Part shown: positions 55,133 to 63,447 of the stretch, piece after piece
Layout: each line of letters opens with the position of its first letter
How positions within the stretch are numbered: the stretch's first letter is position 1
Assembly (NCBI GenBank): GCA_045539475.1
Contig: JAZQFJ010000002.1
Span: 29,363 to 93,362, forward strand
Length of the DNA: 64,000 nt
Direction of reading: 5' to 3'
Source of the DNA: SIG480 sp045539475
GTDB lineage: Bacteria > Bacillota > Clostridia > Oscillospirales > JAAYXM01
Notes under the pieces: model-generated
The model's database searches: none
What the model saw: only the letters and a program-made list of their open reading frames with translations
Told to the model about the DNA's origin: nothing
Made by a program: the position numbers and the translations under genes

Positions 55133-57025
55133 ATGGCAAAAAAGCAATTTAAAACTGAATCAAAAAAGCTTCTTGACATGATGGTTAATTCTATTTATAC
55201 GCATAAAGAAATCTTTTTGCGGGAGCTTATTTCAAACGCAAGCGACGCTATTGATAAGCTGTACTTCCGTTCGCTTACGGATGATACAGTTGCCCTTAAG
55301 CAAAATGACTATGAGATACGCATTACAGCAGACAAAGAGGCACGGACGCTTACAATATCTGATAACGGATGCGGAATGACACAGGAAGAGCTCGAAAACA
55401 ATCTCGGAACAATTGCAAAAAGCGGTTCTTTTGATTTTAAAAATAATCCGGAGAACGGTAACGGTGAAAATATTGATATTATCGGTCAATTTGGTGTAGG
55501 TTTTTATTCTGCATTTATGGTTGCTGATAAAATAACGGTATCCAGCCGCGTTTACGGTGCGGATGTTGCTTATTGCTGGGAGTCATCGGGGGCAGACGGC
55601 TATACTGTAAATGAGTGCAATAAAGAAAGTGCCGGTACGGTAATTGTTCTTAATATCAAAGAAGATACCGAGGATGAGAAATATAGTGAATATCTTGAGG
55701 AGTATAAACTTCGTTCACTCGTAAAAAAATACAGTGATTATATCCGCTATCCTATACGTATGCTTGTTGAGAACAGCAAGTTAAAAGAGGGAACGGAAAA
55801 TGAGTATGAAACCGTGAAAGAGGATATAACGCTCAATAGTATGATCCCGATTTGGAAAAAAGCTTCTTCTGAAGTAACTGATGAAGAATATGCGTCTTTC
55901 TACAAAGACAAGTTTTTTGATTTTGAAGATCCGCTTCGTATTATCAGACAAAAAACAGAGGGTACGGCGAATTTTGAAGCACTTATGTTTATTCCGTCGC
56001 ATGCTCCGTTTGATTATTACAGCAAAGATTTTGAAAAAGGGCTTCAGCTTTATTCAAGCGGCGTCCTTATAATGGATAAATGCAAGGAACTGCTTCCGGA
56101 TTATTTCAGTTTTGTTCGTGGCCTTGTCGATAGTTCTGATTTATCTCTTAACATTTCAAGAGAGCTTCTTCAGCATGATCGTCAGCTACGGGTAATTGCC
56201 AAGGCTCTTGAAAAGAAAATTGCAAGCGAGCTTTCAAAAATGCTGTCTTCTGATCGTGAGGAATACGAAAAGTTCTTCAAGGCATTCGGCGCTCAACTTA
56301 AGTGGGGAGTGTATGAAGGCTATGGCAGAAATAAAGAACTTTTACAGGATCTTATCATGTTCAAATCTTCAGTTGGTGATAAGTACGTAACGCTTAAAGA
56401 GTATGTAGACCGGATGGGAGAAGCGCAAAAAGCGATTTATTACGCGTCAGGCGACAGTGAAGCTCGGATTGCCTTGCTTCCGCAGGTAGAAAGTGTTGTT
56501 AATCATGGGTTTGAAGTTCTTTACTTGACCGAAGATATAGATGAATTTGCAATTTCAATGCTTTCAAAATACGCAGATAAAGAGTTTGTAAATGTTTGTA
56601 ATGAAAATCTTGATCTTTCGACGGAAGAAGAAAAAGAAACTCTTAAGAGCGAAAATGAAAAGGCAGAGGAAATGTTCGGGTTCATTAAAGAAAGCCTTGA
56701 AAACTGTGTAAGTGCCGTGCGCTTTACCAACACAATCGGTTCTCATGCAGTCTGCCTTGCAAACGAAGGAATGCTTTCTCTCGGTATGGAAAAGGTCTTG
56801 AACAAGATGCCGGGTGCGTCGGAAAATGCGATGAAAGCAGAGATTGTTTTAGAAATAAACATTAAGCATCCGATAGCAGCAAAGCTTTCAGAATTATTTG
56901 AAAATGATAAAGAAAAGCTTGCATCCTACAGTAAAATCCTTTTCGCTAACGCAAGGCTTATCAGCGGTCTTGAGATTGATAACCCGGCTGAACTCAGCGA
57001 ACTTATCTGCAACCTTATGATTTAA
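55133..57025 (+). CDS. htpG: Molecular chaperone HtpG (Hsp90)
   Basis: ATP-dependent cytoplasmic chaperone. 630 residues with Hsp90 signatures: FLRELISNASDAIDKL (residues 25-40), ISDNGCGMT, and GQFGVGFYSAFMVAD lid/ATP segment near 118; middle-domain catalytic region SRELLQHDR near 345. The C-terminal dimer domain is complete. Own promoter; followed 25 bp later by yhbY. Confidence 0.97.
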   Translation: MAKKQFKTESKKLLDMMVNSIYTHKEIFLRELISNASDAIDKLYFRSLTDDTVALKQNDYEIRITADKEARTLTISDNGCGMTQEELENNLGTIAKSGSFDFKNNPENGNGENIDIIGQFGVGFYSAFMVADKITVSSRVYGADVAYCWESSGADGYTVNECNKESAGTVIVLNIKEDTEDEKYSEYLEEYKLRSLVKKYSDYIRYPIRMLVENSKLKEGTENEYETVKEDITLNSMIPIWKKASSEVTDEEYASFYKDKFFDFEDPLRIIRQKTEGTANFEALMFIPSHAPFDYYSKDFEKGLQLYSSGVLIMDKCKELLPDYFSFVRGLVDSSDLSLNISRELLQHDRQLRVIAKALEKKIASELSKMLSSDREEYEKFFKAFGAQLKWGVYEGYGRNKELLQDLIMFKSSVGDKYVTLKEYVDRMGEAQKAIYYASGDSEARIALLPQVESVVNHGFEVLYLTEDIDEFAISMLSKYADKEFVNVCNENLDLSTEEEKETLKSENEKAEEMFGFIKESLENCVSAVRFTNTIGSHAVCLANEGMLSLGMEKVLNKMPGASENAMKAEIVLEINIKHPIAAKLSELFENDKEKLASYSKILFANARLISGLEIDNPAELSELICNLMI

Positions 57026-57049
57026 CAATAAAAAGGAAGAGTGTGAATT

Positions 57050-57343
57050 ATGACAGGAAAACAGCGTGCTTATTTAAGAGGTCTTGCAAACGGAATTGAT
57101 GCAAAATATCAGATTGGTAAGGAAGGCATCGATGATGAGACAATAAAGATGGTTGACCTTGCTCTTGAGGCAAATGAGCTCATAAAAATAAAAATACTTG
57201 AAAATTCTTTGTTGGATACAAGAAGTGTAAGCGATGTGCTTTGTGAGCATACGGGCGCATATCCGGTTCAATGTATAGGCAATAAAGTGGTTCTTTATCG
57301 CGAATCTCAAAAGAATAAGGTTATAGTTATTCCTCGGAAATGA
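57050..57343 (+). CDS. yhbY: YhbY/CRS1-YhbY (CRM) domain RNA-binding protein
   Basis: 97 residues forming a single CRM domain: RAYLRGLANGIDAKYQIGKEGI at the N terminus, the ALEANELIKIKIL core, and a VQCIGNKVVLYR strand near the end. CRM proteins bind ribosomal precursors and help in ribosome assembly. The stop codon overlaps the start of the next gene (ATGA). Confidence 0.92.
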   Translation: MTGKQRAYLRGLANGIDAKYQIGKEGIDDETIKMVDLALEANELIKIKILENSLLDTRSVSDVLCEHTGAYPVQCIGNKVVLYRESQKNKVIVIPRK

Positions 57344-58248
57344 CAGTTGAAAACAATGAACTTTTAAAAGAGTTATTAGCATCTTGTGAATTATGTCCGC
57401 GGAAATGTCGTGCAAATAGAATTAAAGGCGAAAAAGGCTTTTGCGGTGCCGGGGCGAAGACTAAAATCGCCCGTGTTGCATTGCATATGTGGGAGGAACC
57501 TTGTGTTTCGGGAAGAAACGGTTCGGGTACGGTCTTTTTCTCCGGTTGTAATATGAAATGCGCATATTGCCAGAATTATGTTATCAGTACGGATGAAAAC
57601 GGGTACTGGATTACAGAAGCTGAACTTGCGGAAAGCTTTCTTATGCTTCAGGAGCAAGGTGCTGATAATATAAATCTTGTAACACCTACGCATTATGTAC
57701 CTCAGATAATTTCTTCGCTTGATATTGCTAAATCAAAAGGTCTGAACATCCCTGTTATATACAATTCAGGCGGATACGAAAGCGTTGAAACGATAAAACT
57801 TCTTCGTGGATATATTGATGTATATATGCCGGATTTCAAGTATTTTTCTGATAAATATGCCATTGAGTATTCTTGTGCACCAAGCTATTTTGATGTTGCA
57901 GCAGCTGCGATAGAGGAGATGTTTCAGCAAGTAGGGAAGAATGTATTTGATAATCGCGGTATGATAAATAAAGGCGTTATCGTCAGGCATATGATGCTAC
58001 CCGGCCTTTTGTTTGAAACAAAGAAAATACTTGATTACTTGCATTCATCGTATGGAGATAATATTTATATAAGCCTTATGAGTCAGTACACTCCTATGCC
58101 CAATGTCAGAGAGCATCAAAAGCTGAGCAAACGGATAAATGAATCACATTATCAGGCGATGGTTGAGTATTGTCTTGATTGTGGAATAAAAAACGTATTT
58201 GTACAAGATATATCTTCTGCTGTACAAGATTTTATACCTGACTTTTAA
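57340..58248 (+). CDS. Radical SAM protein, PflA-like (COG1313 type)
   Basis: 302 residues with the cluster motif CNMKCAYC (about residue 70) that binds the catalytic [4Fe-4S]. An upstream Cys group (CELCPRKC and FCGAG) is typical of the COG1313 group related to pyruvate-formate-lyase activating enzymes. No glycyl radical enzyme is adjacent, so the target is unknown. It is translationally coupled with yhbY and ends at a strong bidirectional terminator. Confidence 0.85.
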   Translation: MTVENNELLKELLASCELCPRKCRANRIKGEKGFCGAGAKTKIARVALHMWEEPCVSGRNGSGTVFFSGCNMKCAYCQNYVISTDENGYWITEAELAESFLMLQEQGADNINLVTPTHYVPQIISSLDIAKSKGLNIPVIYNSGGYESVETIKLLRGYIDVYMPDFKYFSDKYAIEYSCAPSYFDVAAAAIEEMFQQVGKNVFDNRGMINKGVIVRHMMLPGLLFETKKILDYLHSSYGDNIYISLMSQYTPMPNVREHQKLSKRINESHYQAMVEYCLDCGIKNVFVQDISSAVQDFIPDF

Positions 58249-58260
58249 GATAAGCATAAA

Positions 58261-58304
58261 CACATAAAAACACGGTCTGCATTTCCAGACCGTGTTTTTA
58301 TGTG
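58261..58304. terminator. Strong bidirectional terminator
   Basis: CACATAAAAACACGGTCTG (58261-58279) and CAGACCGTGTTTTTATGTG (58286-58304) form a perfect 19-bp stem with a 6-nt loop and poly-A/poly-T tracts, between convergent genes. Confidence 0.93.
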
Positions 58305-58315
58305 TTATTGGAATT

Positions 58316-59260
58316 TTACTTACATTCATCAAGCACAGCTTTGCAAGCTTCTGCTGACTTACGGAAAAGTGCGAGTTCTTCATCTGTAATATTGGGAAGG
58401 AGAACTCTCTTTGCTCCGCTGGAACCGATTATTGTCGGAAGCGAAAGAGCAACATCACTTACTCCAAATTCACCGTTGAGGACGGTACTTACAGTACGAA
58501 TTGTATCACTGTCACGCATAAGAGAATCAACAAGTGTCGCAACGCAAACTGCAACACCGTAGTAGGTTGCACCCTTGCGCTTGATAATCTCAGCACCGCC
58601 GGTCTTTACCTGCTCAAGAACGTTTGCTTTTACTTCTTCGGTCAAAGCGATTCCGTTTGTTTTGCAGTAATCCGCGATTTCTATTCCCGCTATGTGAGTG
58701 TTGCTCCAAACAGGAACCTGGGAATCACCGTGTTCACCGATTATATAACCGTGAATATTTGTGCAGTCAATACCGGTTATTGAGGCAAGCGAACTTCTGA
58801 AACGTATTGTATCAAGAGTTGTGCCGCTTCCAAGAACCATTCCGTTGGGGAGACCTGTCCACTTCTGGATCATATAGGTAAGAATGTCAACAGGGTTGGC
58901 AACAACAAGAATAATCCCGCCATTATAGTATTTCATAATGTTTGCGGTTATATCTTTTGCGATTGCAGTGTTCTTTTTTGCAAGATCAAGGCGTGTTTCG
59001 CCGACCTTTCTGTTTGCGCCTGCAGTAACGACAATAACATTGCAATCTTTAACGCAGGAATAATCACCTGCATATACGTCCATCGAGCCGAGAAAAGGCA
59101 GTCCATGGGCGATGTCTGCAGCTTCGCCGATAGCCTTATCGGCATTAACGTCGATGAGAACAAGCTCGGAACAAATTTTCTTAAGCGCAATAGCGTATGC
59201 AGATGCTGCACCTACAAATCCGGCTCCGATTATTGCGACCTTAGACTTTTTCTTTTTCAT
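58316..59260 (-). CDS. L-lactate/malate dehydrogenase family enzyme, malate-type specificity residue
   Basis: 314-residue NAD-dependent 2-hydroxyacid dehydrogenase. GAGFVGA (residues 12-18) is the NAD fold motif and IIGEHGD contains the catalytic His. The overall sequence is LDH-like (GETRLDL), but the residue that selects the substrate is Arg84 in GANRKVGETR, where L-lactate dehydrogenases have Gln (ANQKPGETR) and malate dehydrogenases have Arg. The same GANRK pattern occurs in the Clostridium thermocellum malate dehydrogenase as I recall it. Malate dehydrogenase activity is thus more likely than lactate; plain annotation as ldh would be risky. Confidence 0.85.
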   Translation of the reverse strand: MKKKKSKVAIIGAGFVGAASAYAIALKKICSELVLIDVNADKAIGEAADIAHGLPFLGSMDVYAGDYSCVKDCNVIVVTAGANRKVGETRLDLAKKNTAIAKDITANIMKYYNGGIILVVANPVDILTYMIQKWTGLPNGMVLGSGTTLDTIRFRSSLASITGIDCTNIHGYIIGEHGDSQVPVWSNTHIAGIEIADYCKTNGIALTEEVKANVLEQVKTGGAEIIKRKGATYYGVAVCVATLVDSLMRDSDTIRTVSTVLNGEFGVSDVALSLPTIIGSSGAKRVLLPNITDEELALFRKSAEACKAVLDECK

Positions 59261-59320
59261 ATCAATACCTCAAAAAAGCTTTTACGTGATGTGTATAGTA
59301 TTGCCCGAAAACAAAAAATA

Positions 59321-59674
59321 TTACACTTTGGACTTGGCAAGATCTGCGAGTTTTGTAAATGCTGCGGGATCGTTGTGTGCAATGTCAGCAAGCATCTTGC
59401 GGTTGATGTCGACATTTGCTTTTTTAAGTCCGTTCATAAAACGGGAATAGTTCATACCGTTCATCTTTGCAGCAGCAGAAATTCTGGTAATCCAAAGACG
59501 ACGGAAATCACGCTTTTTGCGCTTACGTCCAACATAAGCATATGTGAGGGATTTCATGACAGCCTGATTTGCCATCTTAAAGTGCTTGGATTTTGCACCC
59601 CAATAGCCCTTTGCGAGCTTCAATATCTTTTTTCTTCTTTTGCGCGTCATCATTGCGCCTTTAACTCTAGCCAT
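59321..59674 (-). CDS. rplT: 50S ribosomal protein L20
   Basis: 117-residue primary binder of 23S rRNA and autoregulator of its operon. Conserved N terminus MARVKGAMMTRKRRKKILKL and GYWGAKSKHFKMANQAVMKS seen. Last gene of infC-rpmI-rplT. Confidence 0.98.
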   Translation of the reverse strand: MARVKGAMMTRKRRKKILKLAKGYWGAKSKHFKMANQAVMKSLTYAYVGRKRKKRDFRRLWITRISAAAKMNGMNYSRFMNGLKKANVDINRKMLADIAHNDPAAFTKLADLAKSKV

Positions 59675-59706
59675 TTCAAATAGCCTCCTTCTTCGTAAAG
59701 TTAATT

Positions 59707-59904
59707 TTAATTATAGGGAACTAAACGCTTAAGTGTTGCTTCGTTTGCGGGGGAAGCATATGCTGCTTGGCGAAGACCTCTCTTAAGCTTTGTGCTCTTC
59801 TTGTTCAAGATGTGACGTCTGTTTGCACGGTTGATTTTAACCTTGCCGTTCTTTGTAACCTTGAAACGCTTTGAAGCACCGCTGTGTGTTTTGATTTTAG
59901 GCAT
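59707..59904 (-). CDS. rpmI: 50S ribosomal protein L35
   Basis: 65 residues, basic, with the KIKTHSGASKRFKVTKNGKVK N-terminal pattern of L35 and a C-terminal RLVPYN end. Lies between infC and rplT with short gaps. Confidence 0.98.
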   Translation of the reverse strand: MPKIKTHSGASKRFKVTKNGKVKINRANRRHILNKKSTKLKRGLRQAAYASPANEATLKRLVPYN

Positions 59905-59932
59905 TTTTATTTCTCCTCTCGTAAATTGATTG

Positions 59933-60460
59933 TTAATTTGATTTCGGCGGAACCTTAGAGGTCAGAAACATTATCATCTGACGTCCTTCCAGCTTCGGGA
60001 TTTTATCAACGTTGCAATATTCTGCACAACCATCAGCAAAACGTGTAAGCAACTCCGTGCCGAGATTTGTATGTGCAAGCTCACGACCTTTAAAACGAAC
60101 TGCAACCTTTACTTTGCAACCTGACTTCAAAAAACGGATTGCATTGTTAAGCTTTACCTCGAAATCGTGAACGTCAATACTCGGAGTCATGCGGACTTCT
60201 TTTACGTCAATTACGCGCTGATTTTTTCGCGCTTCTTTTTCGCGCTTATCCTGTTCAAATTTAAATTTACCGTAATCCATAACACGGCAAACCGGCGGAA
60301 CAGCCTGCGGAGCAATCTTAACAAGGTCAAGTCCGCTTTCATCAGCCATTTTCATAGCTTCATCCAGCGCAACAATCCCTATTTGATTACCTTCGGCGTC
60401 AATAAGGCGGACTTCCTTATCGCGGATTTCTTCGTTGATTTGATGTTCTAACTTGCTGAT
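59933..60460 (-). CDS. infC: Translation initiation factor IF-3, non-AUG (ATC) start
   Basis: About 175 residues. The upstream start must be used, because the region before the first in-frame ATG (60355) encodes the conserved IF-3 N-terminal block INEEIRDKEVRLID. The reading frame begins ATC AGC AAG at 60460, 8 nt after GGAGGT, matching the AUU-type start of Bacillus and E. coli infC. AUC/AUU starts let IF-3 repress its own translation. The C-terminal domain with FKGRELAHTNLG is intact. Confidence 0.93.
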   Translation of the reverse strand: MSKLEHQINEEIRDKEVRLIDAEGNQIGIVALDEAMKMADESGLDLVKIAPQAVPPVCRVMDYGKFKFEQDKREKEARKNQRVIDVKEVRMTPSIDVHDFEVKLNNAIRFLKSGCKVKVAVRFKGRELAHTNLGTELLTRFADGCAEYCNVDKIPKLEGRQMIMFLTSKVPPKSN

Positions 60461-60479
60461 ACTAAAGCACCTCCAAAAC

Positions 60480-60508
60480 TTAAAAGCACGGACAAAACTT
60501 GCCCGTGC
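60480..60508 (-). terminator. Attenuator-like hairpin in the infC leader
   Basis: On the minus strand GCACGGGCAAG pairs with TGTCCGTGC followed by TTTT, immediately before the AGTTTTGGAGGT site of infC. It sits at the end of a ~140-nt leader, as in L20-regulated leaders of Firmicutes. Confidence 0.7.
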
Positions 60509-60618
60509 TCAAAACATTCTTACAATACGGCACAAGGCCGGATAATAAGCAACAATGTTTACCTCTTCACAATGCTTGAGGTGAGGACGGGAAGCCCTGC
60601 TTTCTTATAACGCATAAT

Positions 60619-60647
60619 AGTATATCATCTTTCAGGCGCTTTGTCAA
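60619..60647 (-). promoter_or_regulatory. Promoter of infC-rpmI-rplT
   Basis: On the minus strand perfect TTGACA (60647-60642), 17-bp spacer, TATACT (60624-60619). It yields a leader of about 150 nt before infC. Confidence 0.8.
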
Positions 60648-60737
60648 TCTTTTTTTGTTGAAATTTAAATTTAATAATTTTTGTATTGATTTATTTTCAA
60701 TTACGAGGTATCCTATATATAAGGAGTGTGAAATAAT

Positions 60738-61022
60738 ATGGATAACAAATTTGGAGCAGACATTATTACTCTTACCGATGATGAAGGAAATGAATTTGAA
60801 TTTGAGCACATTGACACAATAGAGCTCAACGGAAAAATGTATCTTGCATTTACGGAAGCCAATGAGAACCAAACGGATGAAAATGTTTCTGAGATTATTA
60901 TTCTCAGGCTTGATAAAGACGAAAATGGAGAAGAGATTCTTTCTACCGTAGATGATGAAAGCGAACTTGAAGCTGCTTATGAAGCTTTTATGGAAGAGGC
61001 TTTCGATGATGAAGAAGAGTAA
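60738..61022 (+). CDS. DUF1292 (YrzB-like) acidic protein
   Basis: 94 residues, strongly acidic, with the DUF1292 pattern: ITLTDDEGNEFEFEHIDTIELNGKMYLAF at the start, then an IIILRLDKDENGEEI strand and an acidic DDEEE end. Common in Firmicutes, function unknown. AAGGAGTGTG precedes the ATG. Divergent from infC. Confidence 0.88.
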   Translation: MDNKFGADIITLTDDEGNEFEFEHIDTIELNGKMYLAFTEANENQTDENVSEIIILRLDKDENGEEILSTVDDESELEAAYEAFMEEAFDDEEE

Positions 61023-61079
61023 CATTTAAGGCATTGCGTTATGTCACAAAGCATATTGCGCGCAATACAATAATATAAA

Positions 61080-61256
61080 AATAAGGTAGGTAATCACCCT
61101 GCTCTGTTCGTGATATATCTTTTTAAACCCACATTTTTACTACGGGATTCCGCGCTTCTTTGGCGGATAGCAGGCCTCCCGGTGTGTTTTCTGCGCGCCG
61201 GACGTTGGAAGCATATGAAACCGAAGAGAGGAAACCCACCTGCTTTTGTGCAGGTT
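61080..61256 (+). ncRNA. ssrS: Probable 6S RNA
   Basis: Non-coding stretch whose ends pair (AGGTAGGT at 61084-61091 with ACCCACCT at 61234-61241, one mismatch). The sequence contains blocks I recognise from Clostridia 6S RNA (AAACCCACA near 61125 and GAGAGGAAACCCACCTG near the end), and finishes with a GC hairpin ACCTGC/GCAGGT. Location directly upstream of tcdA matches the B. subtilis bsrA neighbourhood (yrvM). 6S RNA binds the housekeeping RNA polymerase. Called from memory and structure by eye, not by a covariance model. Confidence 0.7.
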
Positions 61257-61294
61257 ATAAATTGGTATACACGGCAGTTGCGGGGGAATTATAT

Positions 61295-61984
61295 ATGGAT
61301 AGAAAGTTTAGCAGGCTTGCCTCTGTTTATGGCGAAAAGGCAATATCTTTTTTAGCTGAAAAGCATGTGATGATTTTTGGCTTGGGGGGCGTTGGCGGAT
61401 ATGCGGCTGAGGCAATAGCCCGCTCCGGCGTCGGGAAAATAACGGTCGTAGATTTTGATGTGGTAAACGAAACCAATATTAACCGTCAGCTTTGTGCTAT
61501 GTCAAGTACTTACAATCTCAATAAAGCAGATGTAACGGCACAAAGGCTGTCTGATATTAATCCGTCTGCTGTTATTGTTCCGCGTGCTCTTCGTTATACA
61601 AAAGAGACGCGTGAGAGCTTTTTTGCAGATGCTCCTGATTACATTATAGATGCAATTGATTGCGTAACCGATAAAATTGATTTGATATGTGAGTCAATCA
61701 AAAGAAATATTCCTATTATATCTGCGATGGGGGCAGGGAATAAAACAGATGCATCGGCTTTTAAAGTTTCGGACATAAGTAAAACAAAAATGTGTCCGCT
61801 TGCTAAAGTTATGAGAAAAGAATTGGGTATCCGGGGAATAAAGCACCTTAAGGTTGTGTTTTCCGAGGAACCCCCGGCTGTTAATTTGCGAGTGCCGGGG
61901 AGCACAGTGTGGGTTGTCGGAACAGCTGGATTGATGCTTGGCGGAGAAGTTGTTAAGGATTTAATCAAAGAGGCAGAGGTTTAA
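61295..61984 (+). CDS. tcdA: tRNA threonylcarbamoyladenosine dehydratase (ThiF/MoeB family)
   Basis: Cyclises t6A to ct6A in ANN-decoding tRNAs. ThiF/E1-like ATP-binding fold: GLGGVGGYAAEAIARSG near residue 28, DFDVVNETNINRQ near 50, and PDYIIDAIDCVTDK near 105. The likely start is ATG 61295 (229 residues); the open frame extends upstream to 61160, but that part overlaps the 6S RNA. It converges with the next gene with a 4-nt overlap at the stops. Confidence 0.92.
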   Translation: MDRKFSRLASVYGEKAISFLAEKHVMIFGLGGVGGYAAEAIARSGVGKITVVDFDVVNETNINRQLCAMSSTYNLNKADVTAQRLSDINPSAVIVPRALRYTKETRESFFADAPDYIIDAIDCVTDKIDLICESIKRNIPIISAMGAGNKTDASAFKVSDISKTKMCPLAKVMRKELGIRGIKHLKVVFSEEPPAVNLRVPGSTVWVVGTAGLMLGGEVVKDLIKEAEV

Positions 61985-62739
61985 TCTGTCTCTTTGTTTT
62001 GTTTGAGAGAAGCTCTTGGATTTTTATCAAGAACCTCCCATCCGGGAAGAGGGAAACGCTGCATGGAGTTGAATATTTTTGTTGAGTATCCGTGATATAA
62101 AGAGTTCATTTTTGCGACGAACTCTTTGATTTCCTGTCGTTTGGTGTTCCCGTTTGCAGGGCAGGGGCTTTTAACAATCGGTAAGTTTAATTTACGTACG
62201 GTTTTTCGTATGAGGTATTCGTCGGAATACAGCAGGGGACGTATCTGCCATAATTGCTTTTTATCTAAATAGGTAACCGGTGAAAAACAGGAAATTCTGC
62301 CTTCGAATATCTGTGACATAAGAAAAGTTTCTACGGCATCATCGAAGTTATGGCCTAATGCTATTTTGTTACACCCCAGACGTATCGCCTCATCATGAAG
62401 CATTCCACGCCTCATTTTTGCACATAGTGCACACGGGTTTTCTTCTTTTCGTATATCAAATATTATTTCAAAAATATTGCTGTCAACAATAGAATATTCA
62501 ATGTTATGTCGCCTGCATAGCTCTTTTATTTGCGAAAAATCACTTTTTCCGGGTGCCGGATCTATAGTGATCGCTTTTATATCAAATTGTTGCGGATAAA
62601 ATCTGCGCAGCTCCGATAATGCCAGTAATGTCATTATCGAATCTTTTCCTCCTGAAACTCCAACAGCAATAATGTCTCCGTTTTTTATCATTTTGTACTC
62701 TGCTACACACTTTCTGGTTAAACTAAGTACACGTTGCAT
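61981..62739 (-). CDS. TtcA-family tRNA 2-thiolation protein
   Basis: 252 residues. PP-loop ATPase SGGKDS near residue 30, Cys motif CALC (about 105) and a later CPANG segment that together hold the iron-sulfur site of TtcA/TtuA-type sulfur transferases. They thiolate cytidine or 5-methyluridine in tRNA. The start is ATG 62739 (an upstream GTG at 62751 is in frame but poorly placed). Confidence 0.88.
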   Translation of the reverse strand: MQRVLSLTRKCVAEYKMIKNGDIIAVGVSGGKDSIMTLLALSELRRFYPQQFDIKAITIDPAPGKSDFSQIKELCRRHNIEYSIVDSNIFEIIFDIRKEENPCALCAKMRRGMLHDEAIRLGCNKIALGHNFDDAVETFLMSQIFEGRISCFSPVTYLDKKQLWQIRPLLYSDEYLIRKTVRKLNLPIVKSPCPANGNTKRQEIKEFVAKMNSLYHGYSTKIFNSMQRFPLPGWEVLDKNPRASLKQNKETD

Positions 62740-62855
62740 TATAAACACCACCGAAAAAATTTAAATTGAGATGTGAGAAAACGAGAGAAAAATATATATA
62801 TAAAAGAGAAAACGAGAGATTTGAAAATATAAATTGAAAAAAATAAAAATAAGTG

Positions 62856-62884
62856 TTGACATTTTGCGTCTAAAAGTGTAAGAT
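62856..62884 (+). promoter_or_regulatory. Promoter of rplM-rpsI
   Basis: Perfect TTGACA (62856-62861), 17-bp spacer, TAAGAT (62879-62884), about 120 bp before rplM. Confidence 0.75.
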
Positions 62885-62911
62885 AAATACTGCTCGTAAT
62901 AAGATTATACA

Positions 62912-62965
62912 CTAAGTAACGTAAAAAGGGAATGTTTTTTTACTTTCTTTTTTTACGGTACTTAG
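62912..62965 (+). promoter_or_regulatory. Hairpin leader of rplM (L13-leader-like)
   Basis: CTAAGTAACGTAAAAA (62912-62927) pairs with TTTTTACGGTACTTAG (62950-62965) with one mismatch, in the 5' leader. It resembles the L13 leader RNA of Firmicutes, which autoregulates rplM. No ORF is present from 62752 to 63003. Confidence 0.6.
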
Positions 62966-63003
62966 AAAATCAATTACGAAGATAAATTAACGGAGGGTTT
63001 AAA

Positions 63004-63447
63004 ATGTCTACATTCATGGCAAATGAGAAAACCGTTACCCGTAAATGGTATATTCTCGACGCTGCGAACAAGCCTCTTGGTGAAACTGCAGCTCAGGCAG
63101 CAGTTCTTCTTCGCGGTAAACACAAAACCGATTACACCCCGCATGTCGATTGCGGTGATTTCGTAATCGTCATCAATGCTGCAAAAGCAGTTCTTACGGG
63201 AAATAAGCTTAATCAGAAGTACTACCGCACACATTCCGGTTACGTCGGCGGCCTCAAAGAGGTTCAGTATCGTATCCTTATGCAGGAGAAGCCGGAGCTT
63301 GCTATGGAGCTTGCTGTTAAGGGTATGATTCCGAGAAATGTTCTTGGAAGAAAAGCTCTTGGTCGTCTCAAGGTTTTTGCCGGAGCAGAGCATAACCATG
63401 CTGCGCAGAAGCCGGTAGCATTTACATCTTACGAGGAGGTTAAATAA
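63004..63447 (+). CDS. rplM: 50S ribosomal protein L13
   Basis: 147 residues with the L13 pattern: KWYILDAANKPLGETAAQAA at the N terminus, YTPHVDCGDFVIVINA near residue 40, and GMIPRNVLGRKALGRLKVFAG near 110. The stop overlaps the rpsI start by 1 nt. Confidence 0.98.
   Translation: MSTFMANEKTVTRKWYILDAANKPLGETAAQAAVLLRGKHKTDYTPHVDCGDFVIVINAAKAVLTGNKLNQKYYRTHSGYVGGLKEVQYRILMQEKPELAMELAVKGMIPRNVLGRKALGRLKVFAGAEHNHAAQKPVAFTSYEEVK

Noticed and set aside
61160..61294. Upstream extension of the tcdA frame
   Set aside because: No family similarity in the 45 extra residues, no suitable ribosome site, and the stretch has 6S-RNA-like pairing; the conserved ThiF-family start is at 61295.
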